DNA from: Schaalia georgiae DSM 6843
Lineage (GTDB): Bacteria; Actinomycetota; Actinomycetes; Actinomycetales; Actinomycetaceae
Direction: 5' to 3'
Assembly: GCF_000429245.1 (NCBI RefSeq)
Contig: NZ_AUBM01000010.1
Coordinates: forward strand, 62,001 to 126,000
DNA: 64,000 bases
This document shows, in pieces, positions 28,782-37,144 of the stretch. The first letter of the stretch is position 1. Each line of letters begins with the position of its first letter. The position numbers and the translations under genes were made by a program. The notes under the pieces were generated by a model. That model saw only the letters and a program-made list of their open reading frames with translations. It made no database searches and had not been told where the DNA came from.

Positions 28782-30527
28782 TCATATCCGCCCGGGAGCC
28801 GCCAATCCGAGTGCCGCGGCGCTGCCCGCCGTGGCGTAGAGTCCGGCGGCGCGGCTGATCGGCACGTGGAGGACGCGCACTCCCCCGCCGTCCGCGCCCG
28901 TCCGCAGCGCCCCGCGCAGTCCGTCGGCGTCCAGCCGCTGGTAGCGGGCGCCGTAGGCGGCGGCGAGTGCCGCGATATCGGTGCTCTGCCCCGCCCCGAA
29001 CCACCGGTCGTACAAGTCGGCGTGCTCGCGCCGCCCGTGCTCCAGGGTGGCGAAAATCCCCCCGCCGTGGTCGTCGGCGACGACGATGTCCAGGGGCGCG
29101 CCCTCCGCGGCGGCGAGCGCCAGCGACGAGGCGTCGTGGAAGAAGGCGAGATCGCCCAGCAGGACGACGATCCTGGGAGCGACCGCCCCACTCGCCCCCA
29201 GCCCCCGGGCGATGCCCGCAGCCGTCGCGATGGTCCCGTCGATGCCGGCCAGGCCCCGGTTCGAGTGGATGCGGCGCCCCGCCAATTCCGCGCACACGAG
29301 GTCGACGGCGCGCACCGGGTTGGAGGCGCCGAGCACGAGCGGGCCGTCGGAGGCCTCCTCGACCGCACGCGCGACCTCGAACATGGTGGGCGGGGCCTCC
29401 TGGGCCACGCATCGGACGACGAGGGCGTTGATGGCGGCGCGCGCCGCGCGGTCCTGCTGCTCCCACTGGCGCAGCCAGCCCGGTGGCGCCCAAACGCCCC
29501 CGGCCCCTCCGGTATTCTCCCGCTGCTCCGCGCCGTCCCCCACTGTGGGCGGGGCCAGGGCGGCCACGACGGCGTCGGCGTTCGCGGCGGGATCGCTCCA
29601 CTGCGGGTGGGGGTCGACGACGACCAGGCGCACGTCGGGGCGCGCCAGCAGCGCGTTGACCGCGCGCGAAAGGGTGGGCCTGCCCGTGAGGACGACCGTC
29701 TCGATCCGCTCGGCCAGCTCCGAGGTGAGCGCCGCCTGCTGGTGGGCGAGGACGCCGCCGGGGCGCGAAGCGGCGTGGACACCGCTGGACGGCTCGGCGA
29801 AGAGGGGCATCCCCGCGCGCCGCGCCCATTCGACGGCGCCCGGGTCGGCGCCGTCCCCTGCGACGACGACGCCCCTTGTGGGCGCGGGGACGGCCTCCTC
29901 CCATGGGGTGGCCCTGGGGGCGGAAGCGGCGACCAGGGGCGCCCTCCCCGCGGGCACCGGGGCCTCGACGCGGTGCCCGCCCGTCCCGGCGGGGACCAGC
30001 GGGTCCCTCAGTCCGACGTTGACGTGGACGGGGCCGGGCGCGCCCGTGGGGGCGCCCCGGGCGGCTGCGGCGGCGCGTGCGACGAGGCCCGCGAGGCGCC
30101 CGGCGTCCTCCGCCCCCGCTGGGATGTCCCATGTGCCGCGCACATGGGAGGCGAACAGGCCGACCTGGTCGGTGGTCTGCGAGGCCCCCACCCCCCGCAG
30201 TTCGAAGGGCCGGTCGGCGCTGACCACGACGAGGGGCAGGCGGGCGTGGCTGGCCTCGGCGACTGCGGGGTGCAGCTCGGTGACGGCGGTGCCACTGGTG
30301 GTGATGACGGCCGCCAGGACGCCCGCGCGGGCAAGGCCGACGCAGTAGAATCCTGCGCTGCGCTCGTCGATGGCCACGGTCGTCCCGACAAGTCCTCCGA
30401 GGTCCGCGAGCGCATATGCGAAGGGCGCGTCCCTGGACCCGGGGCAGTAGACGACGTGCCCGACTCCAGCCCCTATGAGGGAGCCGACGATAGTGCGGGC
30501 AGCCAGGATCGACGGGTTCTCAGTCAT
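28782..30527 (-). CDS. menD: 2-succinyl-5-enolpyruvyl-6-hydroxy-3-cyclohexene-1-carboxylate synthase (SEPHCHC synthase)
   Basis: Thiamine-diphosphate enzyme (581 aa) that adds succinyl semialdehyde to isochorismate. The N-terminus has VVYCPGSRDAPFAYAL and AIDERSAGFYCVGLAR, typical of MenD. The ThDP-binding region is VLLGDLAFFHDASSL followed by VVADDHGGGIFATLEHG. Length matches the family. It lies on the same strand as the HtrA-like gene, 103 bases upstream of it. Confidence 0.95.
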   Translation of the reverse strand: MTENPSILAARTIVGSLIGAGVGHVVYCPGSRDAPFAYALADLGGLVGTTVAIDERSAGFYCVGLARAGVLAAVITTSGTAVTELHPAVAEASHARLPLVVVSADRPFELRGVGASQTTDQVGLFASHVRGTWDIPAGAEDAGRLAGLVARAAAAARGAPTGAPGPVHVNVGLRDPLVPAGTGGHRVEAPVPAGRAPLVAASAPRATPWEEAVPAPTRGVVVAGDGADPGAVEWARRAGMPLFAEPSSGVHAASRPGGVLAHQQAALTSELAERIETVVLTGRPTLSRAVNALLARPDVRLVVVDPHPQWSDPAANADAVVAALAPPTVGDGAEQRENTGGAGGVWAPPGWLRQWEQQDRAARAAINALVVRCVAQEAPPTMFEVARAVEEASDGPLVLGASNPVRAVDLVCAELAGRRIHSNRGLAGIDGTIATAAGIARGLGASGAVAPRIVVLLGDLAFFHDASSLALAAAEGAPLDIVVADDHGGGIFATLEHGRREHADLYDRWFGAGQSTDIAALAAAYGARYQRLDADGLRGALRTGADGGGVRVLHVPISRAAGLYATAGSAAALGLAAPGRI

Positions 30528-30732
30528 GGGCCCACTCTAGCGGCACGCGCGGCACGCCCCGGGCGGGGCCGGACCTTGCGCAGGAACCGGGCCACCCCGG
30601 CAGGACCAACACACCGGGACGGAACGGTGCGCCCAGTCGGACCGGTGCGCGCGGAGCACTGCGCTGGACCCGTGTGCCGGGAGACCAGCGCCCCCGGTCG
30701 AACAGCACACGGCACCCCGCCGTGGCGCGGCC

Positions 30733-31821
30733 TCACCTGTCGAGGATGTGCGGCGCGCAAGCCATGAGCCGCGCCAACCACTTCGACAGCAGGTCGCCGT
30801 CGACGGGGCTGTGGTCGATGAGCTCGGGGTCCGGGCTGCGGGTGGCGACGTGGATGCGCCCGCCGGACACCTCCAATGGCGCGGTGATATCGGCGGCCAG
30901 CAGGCTCGCCGTGGCCAGTCCGCACGCCAGGGCCTTGCCGGGCAGGGCGGCGGCTGTGCGCACGCCGGCGGCGAGGCCGACGGAGGTCTCCAGCGCGGAG
31001 GAGACGACGACCCTGAGCCCAGTGTCGCGGGCGATGCGAAGGGCCCGTTCTGGGCCGCCGAGCGGTGCGATCTTGATGACGGCGACCTGGGCCCCGCTCA
31101 TCCGGGCGGCGGCGACGGGGTTGGGCGCCCGCCTGATGGACTCGTCGGCAGCAATGGGCACGTCGATGAGGCGGTGCAGCTCGTAGAGCTCGTCGGCGGT
31201 GGCGCAGGGCTGTTCCACGTACTCGATGGGCACGTCCCCGGCGGCGCGCTCGAGCTCGTGGATAGCGGTGACCGCCTGGTCCACGTCCCACGCGCCGTTG
31301 GCGTCGAGGCGGATCCAGCGTTCGCGTTTGACGGTGCGGGTGAGGGCATCGGCGACCGCCTCGACGCGCGCGCAGTCCTCCTTGAGGGTGGATCCGGGGT
31401 CGGCGACTTTGACTTTCGCGGTGGCGCAGCCGTGGGATTCCTCGACCCGGGCGGCGGCGGCCTCGGGGCCGAGCACGGGAACGATGACATTGACGGGGAC
31501 GCTCTTGCGGCGGGTGAAGGGGATGGGCACGGTCGCCTCGTTGATGGCCGCGTCGATCCACCGCGCCGACTCCTCGGGACCGTAGTCCCAGAAGGGAGCG
31601 GCCTCGCCCCACCCGGCTTTGCCGTGCAGCAGGATCCCGTCGCGGCTGGTGACCCTCCTGAACCGGGTCCGCATGGGCACCGAGTAGACCAGGAGGTCCT
31701 TGACGGCTTTGAATTTCTTGCGCAGCAGCGGGGGAAGCGTTCTCATGGGGATGCGGGTGAGCGTCGCCGTGGCGCGGGTCTTCGTCACTGGCCCTTCGTC
31801 GGGCGTCAGGCGGGTGGTCAT
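30733..31821 (-). CDS. menC: o-Succinylbenzoate synthase
   Basis: Enolase-superfamily dehydratase (362 aa) that makes o-succinylbenzoate. Catalytic and metal residues are visible: TAKVKVAD (Lys-x-Lys), RLDANGAWDVDQ (Asp), IEYVEQPCA (Glu), AADESIRR (Asp-Glu) and AVIKIAPLGG (second Lys). AGGGGAAG precedes the ATG. GATAAT on the minus strand at 31869-31874 could be its -10 box, in the region shared with divergent menB. The 205 bases between its stop and menD hold only G/C-rich sequence with no feature I can name. Confidence 0.92.
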   Translation of the reverse strand: MTTRLTPDEGPVTKTRATATLTRIPMRTLPPLLRKKFKAVKDLLVYSVPMRTRFRRVTSRDGILLHGKAGWGEAAPFWDYGPEESARWIDAAINEATVPIPFTRRKSVPVNVIVPVLGPEAAAARVEESHGCATAKVKVADPGSTLKEDCARVEAVADALTRTVKRERWIRLDANGAWDVDQAVTAIHELERAAGDVPIEYVEQPCATADELYELHRLIDVPIAADESIRRAPNPVAAARMSGAQVAVIKIAPLGGPERALRIARDTGLRVVVSSALETSVGLAAGVRTAAALPGKALACGLATASLLAADITAPLEVSGGRIHVATRSPDPELIDHSPVDGDLLSKWLARLMACAPHILDR

Positions 31822-31928
31822 GGGCTTCCCCTGGGTGGTGAGCGCGGCGGGATCCGTACAGCAATGTCATTATCCCGCTTTTCTGTCGGTCGGGAAAGCG
31901 GTTGTCTCAGAGAGGGTACGCTGGTTGC

Positions 31929-32909
31929 ATGAGCGCCCTCCCTTATGTTTCAGACACTTTTGACCGGGCACGGTGGCGTCCGGTCGAGGATTTCTCCTTC
32001 ACGGACATCACCTACCACCGCGGGATCTCGCGGGGTGTGGAGTTGGACGGGCGCGAGGCGGGCGCCGACATGCCCGTCGTGCGGGTGGCCTTCGACCGGC
32101 CGCAGATCCGCAACGCGTTCCGGCCGCTGACGGTCGATGAGCTGTACACGGCGCTCGACCACGCACGGCGCACCCCGGACGTGGCCGCCGTGATCCTCAC
32201 GGGCAACGGCCCCTCCCCCAAGGACGGCGGGTACTCCTTCTGCTCGGGCGGGGACCAGAGGATCCGGGGGCGCGATGGCTATTGCTACGAGGTGGAGGGG
32301 GCCGACGCCTCGGCGGACACGGGGCGCAGGCGCGAGCAGGTGGATCCCGCCAGGGCGGGCCGGCTCCACATCCTGGAGGTGCAGCGCCTCATCCGCTCGA
32401 TGCCGAAGGCCGTCATCGCGGCGGTCCCCGGGTGGGCGGCGGGCGGGGGGCACTCGCTCAACGTCGTCGCGGACCTGTCGGTGGCGTCGGTGGAGCACGC
32501 GGCCTTCATGCAAACGGACGCGAACGTGGGCTCCTTCGACGCGGGCTACGGCTCGGCCCTGCTGTCGAGGCAGGCCGGGGACAAGCGGGCGCGCGAGATC
32601 TTCTTCCTGGCTGAGCGCTACGACGCCAGGACGGCCGAGCGGTGGGGCGTGGTGAACCGCGCCGTCCCCCACGCCCAGTTGGAGGAGACGGCCCTGCAGT
32701 GGGCGCGCACTATCGCCTCGAAGTCGCCGCAGGCCATCCGTATGCTGAAGTACGCGTTCAACCTGGCTGACGACGGCCTGGCCGGCCAACAGCTGTTCGC
32801 GGGCGAAGCGACGCGCATGGCGTACATGACGCCCGAGGCCCAGGAGGGCCGCGACGCCTTCCTGGAGCGCCGGGCCCCCGACTGGTCGCCGTACCCGTAC
32901 TACTACTGA
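31929..32909 (+). CDS. menB: 1,4-Dihydroxy-2-naphthoyl-CoA synthase
   Basis: Crotonase-fold enzyme (326 aa) that closes the naphthoquinone ring. Motifs: FDRPQIRNAFRPLTVDEL, FCSGGDQRIRG, MPKAVIAAVPGWAAGGGHSL (oxyanion region), DANVGSFDAGYGSALLSRQ and the C-terminal APDWSPYPYYY that completes the neighbouring active site. The start MSALPYVSDTF at 31929 fits MenB better than the earlier in-frame ATG at 31902. Confidence 0.96.
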   Translation: MSALPYVSDTFDRARWRPVEDFSFTDITYHRGISRGVELDGREAGADMPVVRVAFDRPQIRNAFRPLTVDELYTALDHARRTPDVAAVILTGNGPSPKDGGYSFCSGGDQRIRGRDGYCYEVEGADASADTGRRREQVDPARAGRLHILEVQRLIRSMPKAVIAAVPGWAAGGGHSLNVVADLSVASVEHAAFMQTDANVGSFDAGYGSALLSRQAGDKRAREIFFLAERYDARTAERWGVVNRAVPHAQLEETALQWARTIASKSPQAIRMLKYAFNLADDGLAGQQLFAGEATRMAYMTPEAQEGRDAFLERRAPDWSPYPYYY

Positions 32910-32950
32910 GCGGCCACTGGGCGAGGTGGCCGACGGGAGTGTCGCCGGGC

Positions 32951-33043
32951 GGGGCGCCACACACTACCCGACGCTCCCCCGGGCCAGTGGCACCCCCAGC
33001 GGGGCGCCACACACTACCCGACGCTCCCCCGGGCCAGTGGCAC
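32951..33043. repeat. 43-bp direct repeat, 50-bp period
   Basis: Two identical 43-base copies beginning GGGGCGCCACACACTACCCG at 32951 and 33001, separated by seven bases. They lie in the 200-base gap between menB and the Excalibur lipoprotein gene. Perfect identity implies a recent duplication. Confidence 0.9.
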
Positions 33044-33109
33044 TGACGGAGCGCACTGCCTCCCGCTTTCTTCGCACAGAACGCAGGGAACGGGCGACCG
33101 CCCAACCAG

Positions 33110-33709
33110 TTACCGCTCACAGGCGATACCGTCCTTGTCCCGGTCGAGACCCGGACGATAACCGGGGTCGCCCTGGTAGAGGGGAGCCGCCCCGGCGGCC
33201 CGGGCCTCGGAGCAGTTCGCGTAGTACACAGACGCGGGCGCCTGGGCGGGTGCTGGCTCCTGCGCCGTCGGCTCCGGCTCGGGAGTCGTCGCCCTGGGCG
33301 TCGGCGACGGTTCGGGAGTGGACGTCGCGCGCTTCGGACTGGGAGTCGGCGACGAGGCGGGGGCGCGCGTTGTCCGGGTCGGGGAGGGCGACGGCGCGGG
33401 AACGGGAACCGTGCGGGTGACGGTCATCTTGACGACCGTCGAAGTGCTGGCCTTGGCACCGCTGGGATCCTGGGCGGTGACGGTGTAACCGTCACCGTAA
33501 TGGGGCTCCGTGATGGCAGCGCCCTGGTCATCGCTGACCGCGACTTCTGCGAACCCCGAACCCTTCAAGGTCTGAACGGCCTGGGGGAGCTCGGCGCCCA
33601 CCACAGTGGGCACATCCCGCCCACCACATGATCCCATCGCGCCCATCACCGCGAGAACACCGACCGCACTCGCTAGCCAACGCTTCCATTTCCTCGAATC
33701 GGACGCCAT
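33110..33709 (-). CDS. Secreted PASTA-like/Excalibur-domain protein, possible lipoprotein
   Basis: Exported protein (199 aa) of unknown function. The N-terminal signal KRWLASAVGVLAVMGAMGSC ends in a weak lipobox. A PASTA-like segment follows (VPTVVGAELPQAVQTLKGSG), then a Thr/Pro/Ser-rich linker. The C-terminal Excalibur domain has YYANCSEARAAGAAPLYQG and the calcium-type loop DRDKDGIACE. The start is ATG 33709 with GGAGGGG upstream; the longer frame begins at 33751. Such proteins are usually extracellular and may associate with peptidoglycan or DNA. Confidence 0.85.
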   Translation of the reverse strand: MASDSRKWKRWLASAVGVLAVMGAMGSCGGRDVPTVVGAELPQAVQTLKGSGFAEVAVSDDQGAAITEPHYGDGYTVTAQDPSGAKASTSTVVKMTVTRTVPVPAPSPSPTRTTRAPASSPTPSPKRATSTPEPSPTPRATTPEPEPTAQEPAPAQAPASVYYANCSEARAAGAAPLYQGDPGYRPGLDRDKDGIACER

Positions 33710-34020
33710 GACCCCTCCTTCGGGAACATAGACCAAACAGGGAACGATCATCCGAACCCTTGTTCAGTATCCTAGGGTAATGGGGCGCACGGCCGCACAG
33801 ATTCCGAAGGAATGCCCCAGGGCGATACGGCACGCCGCAATTCGACCTGCCCGGGGCAATCCCTGAATACGACGGCAGGAGGGGATCCAAGACCGGTCGG
33901 GCTCTTTGGCGGAGCCCCGTATAGCAAAGCACGCCGACCGGGAAGGCGCGCGGGCCGTTCTATAACTGGAGCCACATTCTCAGAGGAGCCCCGTACCCAG
34001 AAGGTGTGCACCTGGTCCGT

Positions 34021-34196
34021 TTTGCAAGTGATGTCGCGTTTTCATAGGGAAGTCTCGCCCCCCGGTCGGGCGCTCGGACTGTTTCGCAAGTGAAGCTGAG
34101 ACTTCAAAGGGATGCCGCGCTTTGCAAGTGTTATAACACTTGCAAAGCGCGGTATCCCCGTGAAAGCGGAGGCATCGCTGTGAAAGTGGGGCCCAC
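34021..34196. repeat. TTTGCAAGTG repeats and near-perfect 48-bp palindrome
   Basis: TTTGCAAGTG or TTCGCAAGTG occurs at 34021, 34083 and 34121, and in reverse at 34137. A palindrome centred between 34133 and 34134 has 19 perfect pairs per arm (from 34115 to 34152). After one mismatch it continues for five more pairs to 34109-34158. To the right, GTGAAAGCGGAG and GTGAAAGTGGGG repeat. The units before the palindrome also resemble each other over about 40 bases. Confidence 0.85.
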
Positions 34197-34262
34197 CGTG
34201 TCGGTACCGCTGCAAGAACAGCCCACAGCGCGCAACACCCGGACTCAAACACTCGCCGACAA

Positions 34263-34284
34263 GGTGTTCCCACTGCGGAACACC
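34263..34284. repeat. Inverted repeat GGTGTTCC-6-GGAACACC
   Basis: Perfect 8-bp arms around cactgc within the repeat-rich tract. It could be a protein-binding site or a small stem-loop. Confidence 0.55.
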
Positions 34285-34539
34285 GATCCTGACGGACAAG
34301 CACTGCGCCCTCCGGCGCCCGAGGCGCAGACCAGCGCCGCCTCAGTCCCCTCCCTGGGAGCACCGGGCAGGGCAGAGAGCTGACCGAATCCACCAACAGC
34401 ATGCCCACAGCCACCACAAGCGGCCCCATTCCCAGCGACCAAGCCAAAACCATACCCAAATTAGCGAGCCGACCAGCCGCCACCCCCACCACGGAACCCT
34501 CCCGAACCCAACGAACAGCATCGGGGCACGAAACCACCT

Positions 34540-34608
34540 ACTGGGGCAGGACAACCCCCACTGGGGCAGGTTAATAACCTGCCCCAATACACCGTAACCT
34601 ACCCCAAT
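34540..34608. repeat. Paired inverted repeats ACTGGGGCAGG
   Basis: Two forward copies (34540-34550, 34560-34570) and two reverse copies (34578-34588, 34598-34608) of an 11-base motif, spaced exactly 20 bases within each orientation. The central part (34562-34586) is a perfect 12-bp-arm palindrome around one base. A related sequence, CCGCCCCAATACAC, lies near 35046. Confidence 0.8.
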
Positions 34609-34686
34609 GCGGAGCCCCGCCCGCTGCACATTCGACGCCCCGACTCCTGCGGGCTCCACTGCGAATCCGGGTGGCGGCGGGCGGGA

Positions 34687-34871
34687 GTGGTCCAAAAAGC
34701 GTCTGAGTTTCGGGCGGGAACGGGGGCTTGGCGGGCATGTGGTCCAAAAAGCGTCTGAGTCCCACCGAATCCACCCGAATCCGGCCAAAACCACCAAACC
34801 CAGACGCATTTCGGACCACCCACGCGCGGAACCCGCCGAACACAGCGAAACCCAGACGCATTTTGGACCAC
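34687..34871. repeat. Four copies of a 22-24-bp motif forming a long inverted repeat
   Basis: GTGGTCCAAAAAGCGTCTG occurs forward at 34687 and 34739. The reverse form (CAGACGCATTTTGGACCAC or one mismatch) ends at 34819 and 34871. Spacing within each orientation is exactly 52 bases. The two arms of about 75 bases flank a 35-base centre, so a long imperfect hairpin is possible. Short ACCACCAG repeats follow to about 34890. Confidence 0.85.
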
Positions 34872-35413
34872 CAGACCACCAGACCACCAGACCACTGGAC
34901 CACGAGCAGCGCACCACCACCGCACACGGAAGCCAACCTTACCGAGCAGGTGACGGGAGCGGTGGATATGACCATCACGCGCAACACCCGTATCCTCCCT
35001 TCCCCCGGACTCAGCGGGAGCAGTGTACCGGCCAGACCACAGGCCCGCCCCAATACACTCCAACCCGCCCTATCAATGACCCGGAACACCCCCAGGCCCA
35101 CCAGGTTCTGCGACAAGATGTGCCTCGAAGCGCTCCACGCAGCGCTCCAGCTCCGGACTCGACAGCCACCCCCTCGTCCCGAAAAAGTCACGGAAACACG
35201 CGACCACGAGCATGCCTCCGGGTCGTCCCGCCGCACGCCCCCGTGGAACACGGCCCATCCCCACGGGGCCACGCCATGGGCATAGGAGAACCAGGACCCC
35301 TATCGCGCAGCCCGGGCCGGTGGGACGGGATACGCGACCACGGGCATAAGAGGACCGGGCCCCGATGGGACCCCGGCCTCGTGTGCTACCGGCGCGCCGC
35401 GCGCCCGGAGCGG

Positions 35414-36856
35414 TCAGTAGTGGACGACGACGGTCGAACCCATGTCCGCCCAGTCGTAGATGAACTTCGCGGCGTCCACGGGCATGTTCACGCAGCCGTG
35501 CGAGCCGCCGTAGCCGCTCCACCCGAAGGAGGACCGCCAGGGCGCCCCGTGCATCGCGTAGGAGCCCGTGAAGTAGGTGACCCACGGGACGCCCTCTGTC
35601 TCGTACTTCGAGCCGTCGGCGTTCTCGCCGCGCATCGTCTGGGTCTCGTATTTGAGGTAGACGTGGAAGGTCCCCGTGACCGTGGGGGTGCCGGGGGCGC
35701 CGGGCACCATGTAGAAGGGCCCGCCCGCGACCTTGCCGCCCTCATAGGCGGTAACCGTGTTCGCGCTCAGGTCGATATCGACCCACTTCTCGCCCTCGGC
35801 CGCCTTGTAGACCAGGTTCTCCGTGCCCTCCGCGACCTGCTTCGTGTCCCACGAGGGGGCGACGTCGTCGTAGTGGAAAGTGCCCGAGTAATCCTTGCCG
35901 TCGGAGAGCGAGGCCATCAGGTCCTTGATGATCTGCTCGGTGTTGTTGGTCTTAAGGCCGGACTTGCCCTCGCGGGCGACTGTGAGGACCTTGCCCTCCG
36001 AATCCACGTTGTTGACGCCGTTGACAGGCGCCACGTCGGATTCCTGGGCGGTCTTGTTCACCCAGTCGGCCACCTTCACCTTGTCCAGGGAGGGGGCCTC
36101 CAGGGATCCATCGCTCTTCGTGAGGAACTCGACCCACTTGACCTTGTCCTCCTGGGTCGCCCGGTAGGTGTCGATCCCGTCGTCGATGGCCACGTCCTGC
36201 GCGATCAGGGCGCTCGCCTCGTCGGCGGCGCGCTGGGCGTCGGCGGTCGTGACCACCGGGTCCATCTGCTTGGACGACACGTCAGTGCTGTTCGACGACA
36301 GCGAGGCAGCGGCGGACAGGACAGCGGCCCTCACCTCGTCCGTGTCCACGCCGTTGCCCTTCTGGTCCGGGACGACCGTGAAGCCCGTGCCGTCCGAGGA
36401 GGCGCCCACCTGGGCGTTCTTCATCTCCGTCGTGAGCGTGGAGTTGACCTTCGCGGTCAGCTCGGCCACCGAGTCGTCGCTGGTCGTGGTGACGGGGGCG
36501 ATGTCGGTGGAGGCGAAAAGGGCTCTGAGCTTCGTCATGAAGGACGTGGAGTCGGGGACGGCCGCCTTGGCGGTCGCCTCGGCGTCGACGCTCACGCCCG
36601 CGTCGGTGAGCGGGGCCGTGGTCGCCTGCCCCTCGACAGTGATGGTCACCATCGCGGCGTCGGCGCGCGATCGCACGAGGTCGGCCACCTCCGCCCGGGT
36701 CATGCCGGCGACGGAGGTCCCCGCCACCGACGTGTGGGGCAGCGCGCGGGAGGAGTAGTTGGCCGCGTAGACGACGCACGCGGCAGCAGCAACGAGGACG
36801 ACGGCCACGAGGGATCCGATCGCCCACTTGTTCCGAGCAGACAGTTTTCCAAGCAT
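35414..36856 (-). CDS. L,D-transpeptidase with N-terminal PG-binding-like region
   Basis: Membrane-anchored peptidoglycan cross-linking enzyme (480 aa). An N-terminal helix (WAIGSLVAVVLVAAAACVVY) is followed by a long region resembling the YkuD-associated putative peptidoglycan-binding domain (SVAGMTRAEVADLVRS; VDTDEVRAAV). The C-terminal YkuD domain has the catalytic signature YAMHGAPWRSSFG and SHGCVNMPVDAAKF, with Cys as nucleophile. The frame extends far upstream to 37570 over menE, so I took ATG 36856. GTG 36859 is equally possible, and neither has a clear ribosome-binding site. Confidence 0.9.
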   Translation of the reverse strand: MLGKLSARNKWAIGSLVAVVLVAAAACVVYAANYSSRALPHTSVAGTSVAGMTRAEVADLVRSRADAAMVTITVEGQATTAPLTDAGVSVDAEATAKAAVPDSTSFMTKLRALFASTDIAPVTTTSDDSVAELTAKVNSTLTTEMKNAQVGASSDGTGFTVVPDQKGNGVDTDEVRAAVLSAAASLSSNSTDVSSKQMDPVVTTADAQRAADEASALIAQDVAIDDGIDTYRATQEDKVKWVEFLTKSDGSLEAPSLDKVKVADWVNKTAQESDVAPVNGVNNVDSEGKVLTVAREGKSGLKTNNTEQIIKDLMASLSDGKDYSGTFHYDDVAPSWDTKQVAEGTENLVYKAAEGEKWVDIDLSANTVTAYEGGKVAGGPFYMVPGAPGTPTVTGTFHVYLKYETQTMRGENADGSKYETEGVPWVTYFTGSYAMHGAPWRSSFGWSGYGGSHGCVNMPVDAAKFIYDWADMGSTVVVHY

Positions 36857-37144
36857 CACGGGCAATACTAGCGCCCCAGCCCTGCGCCCGGGTAGTGGAT
36901 GTAGAAATTTCAATTGCGGTTCCGCGCACACCGGGCGCCCGCCTGGGCCCACAGGGGGCCGCTCCCCCAGGCCGGAGGGCATTGGAGGGCGCCACTGACC
37001 CCGGTGCGGCACCGGCGACCACCGTTTGCAAGGTTCGCCACACGCACGTGACCAGGGACGCCCGCCCTTGGGCAGCGGAGGGGCGTTTGCGCAGCTTATG
37101 ATTGATTCGGGCCCACCAGTCAGCTCTCGTTCGGGAGGTTCACA
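36857..37144. other. Divergent intergenic region, transpeptidase/menE
   Basis: A 288-base gap between divergent genes with no coding potential. TATGAT at 37097-37102 is a plausible -10 box for menE. No clear -35 element, operator or hairpin stands out. Confidence 0.5.

Larger units (their letters stand above)
33710..35413. other. Gene-free, repeat-rich tract
   Basis: About 1.7 kb with no open frame that looks protein-coding. It contains several long hairpins and motif arrays, listed separately below. The extreme left part holds the promoter of the Excalibur gene (TAGGAT on the minus strand near 33770). GGAGCCCCGTA recurs near 33910 and 33986, and ATTCCGAAGGAAT is a small palindrome near 33800. 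I cannot assign a function; a decayed mobile element, a structured RNA or a protein-binding locus are all possible. Confidence 0.7.

Noticed and set aside
34728-35285. 185-residue open frame inside the repeat tract
   Set aside because: It is built largely from the inverted repeats and low-complexity Pro/Thr sequence, with no ribosome-binding site and no known motif.
34607-36871. 754-residue open frame on the plus strand
   Set aside because: It crosses the repeat tract and then runs antisense to the L,D-transpeptidase. Composition is the Gly/Arg/Val-rich pattern of a high-GC shadow frame.
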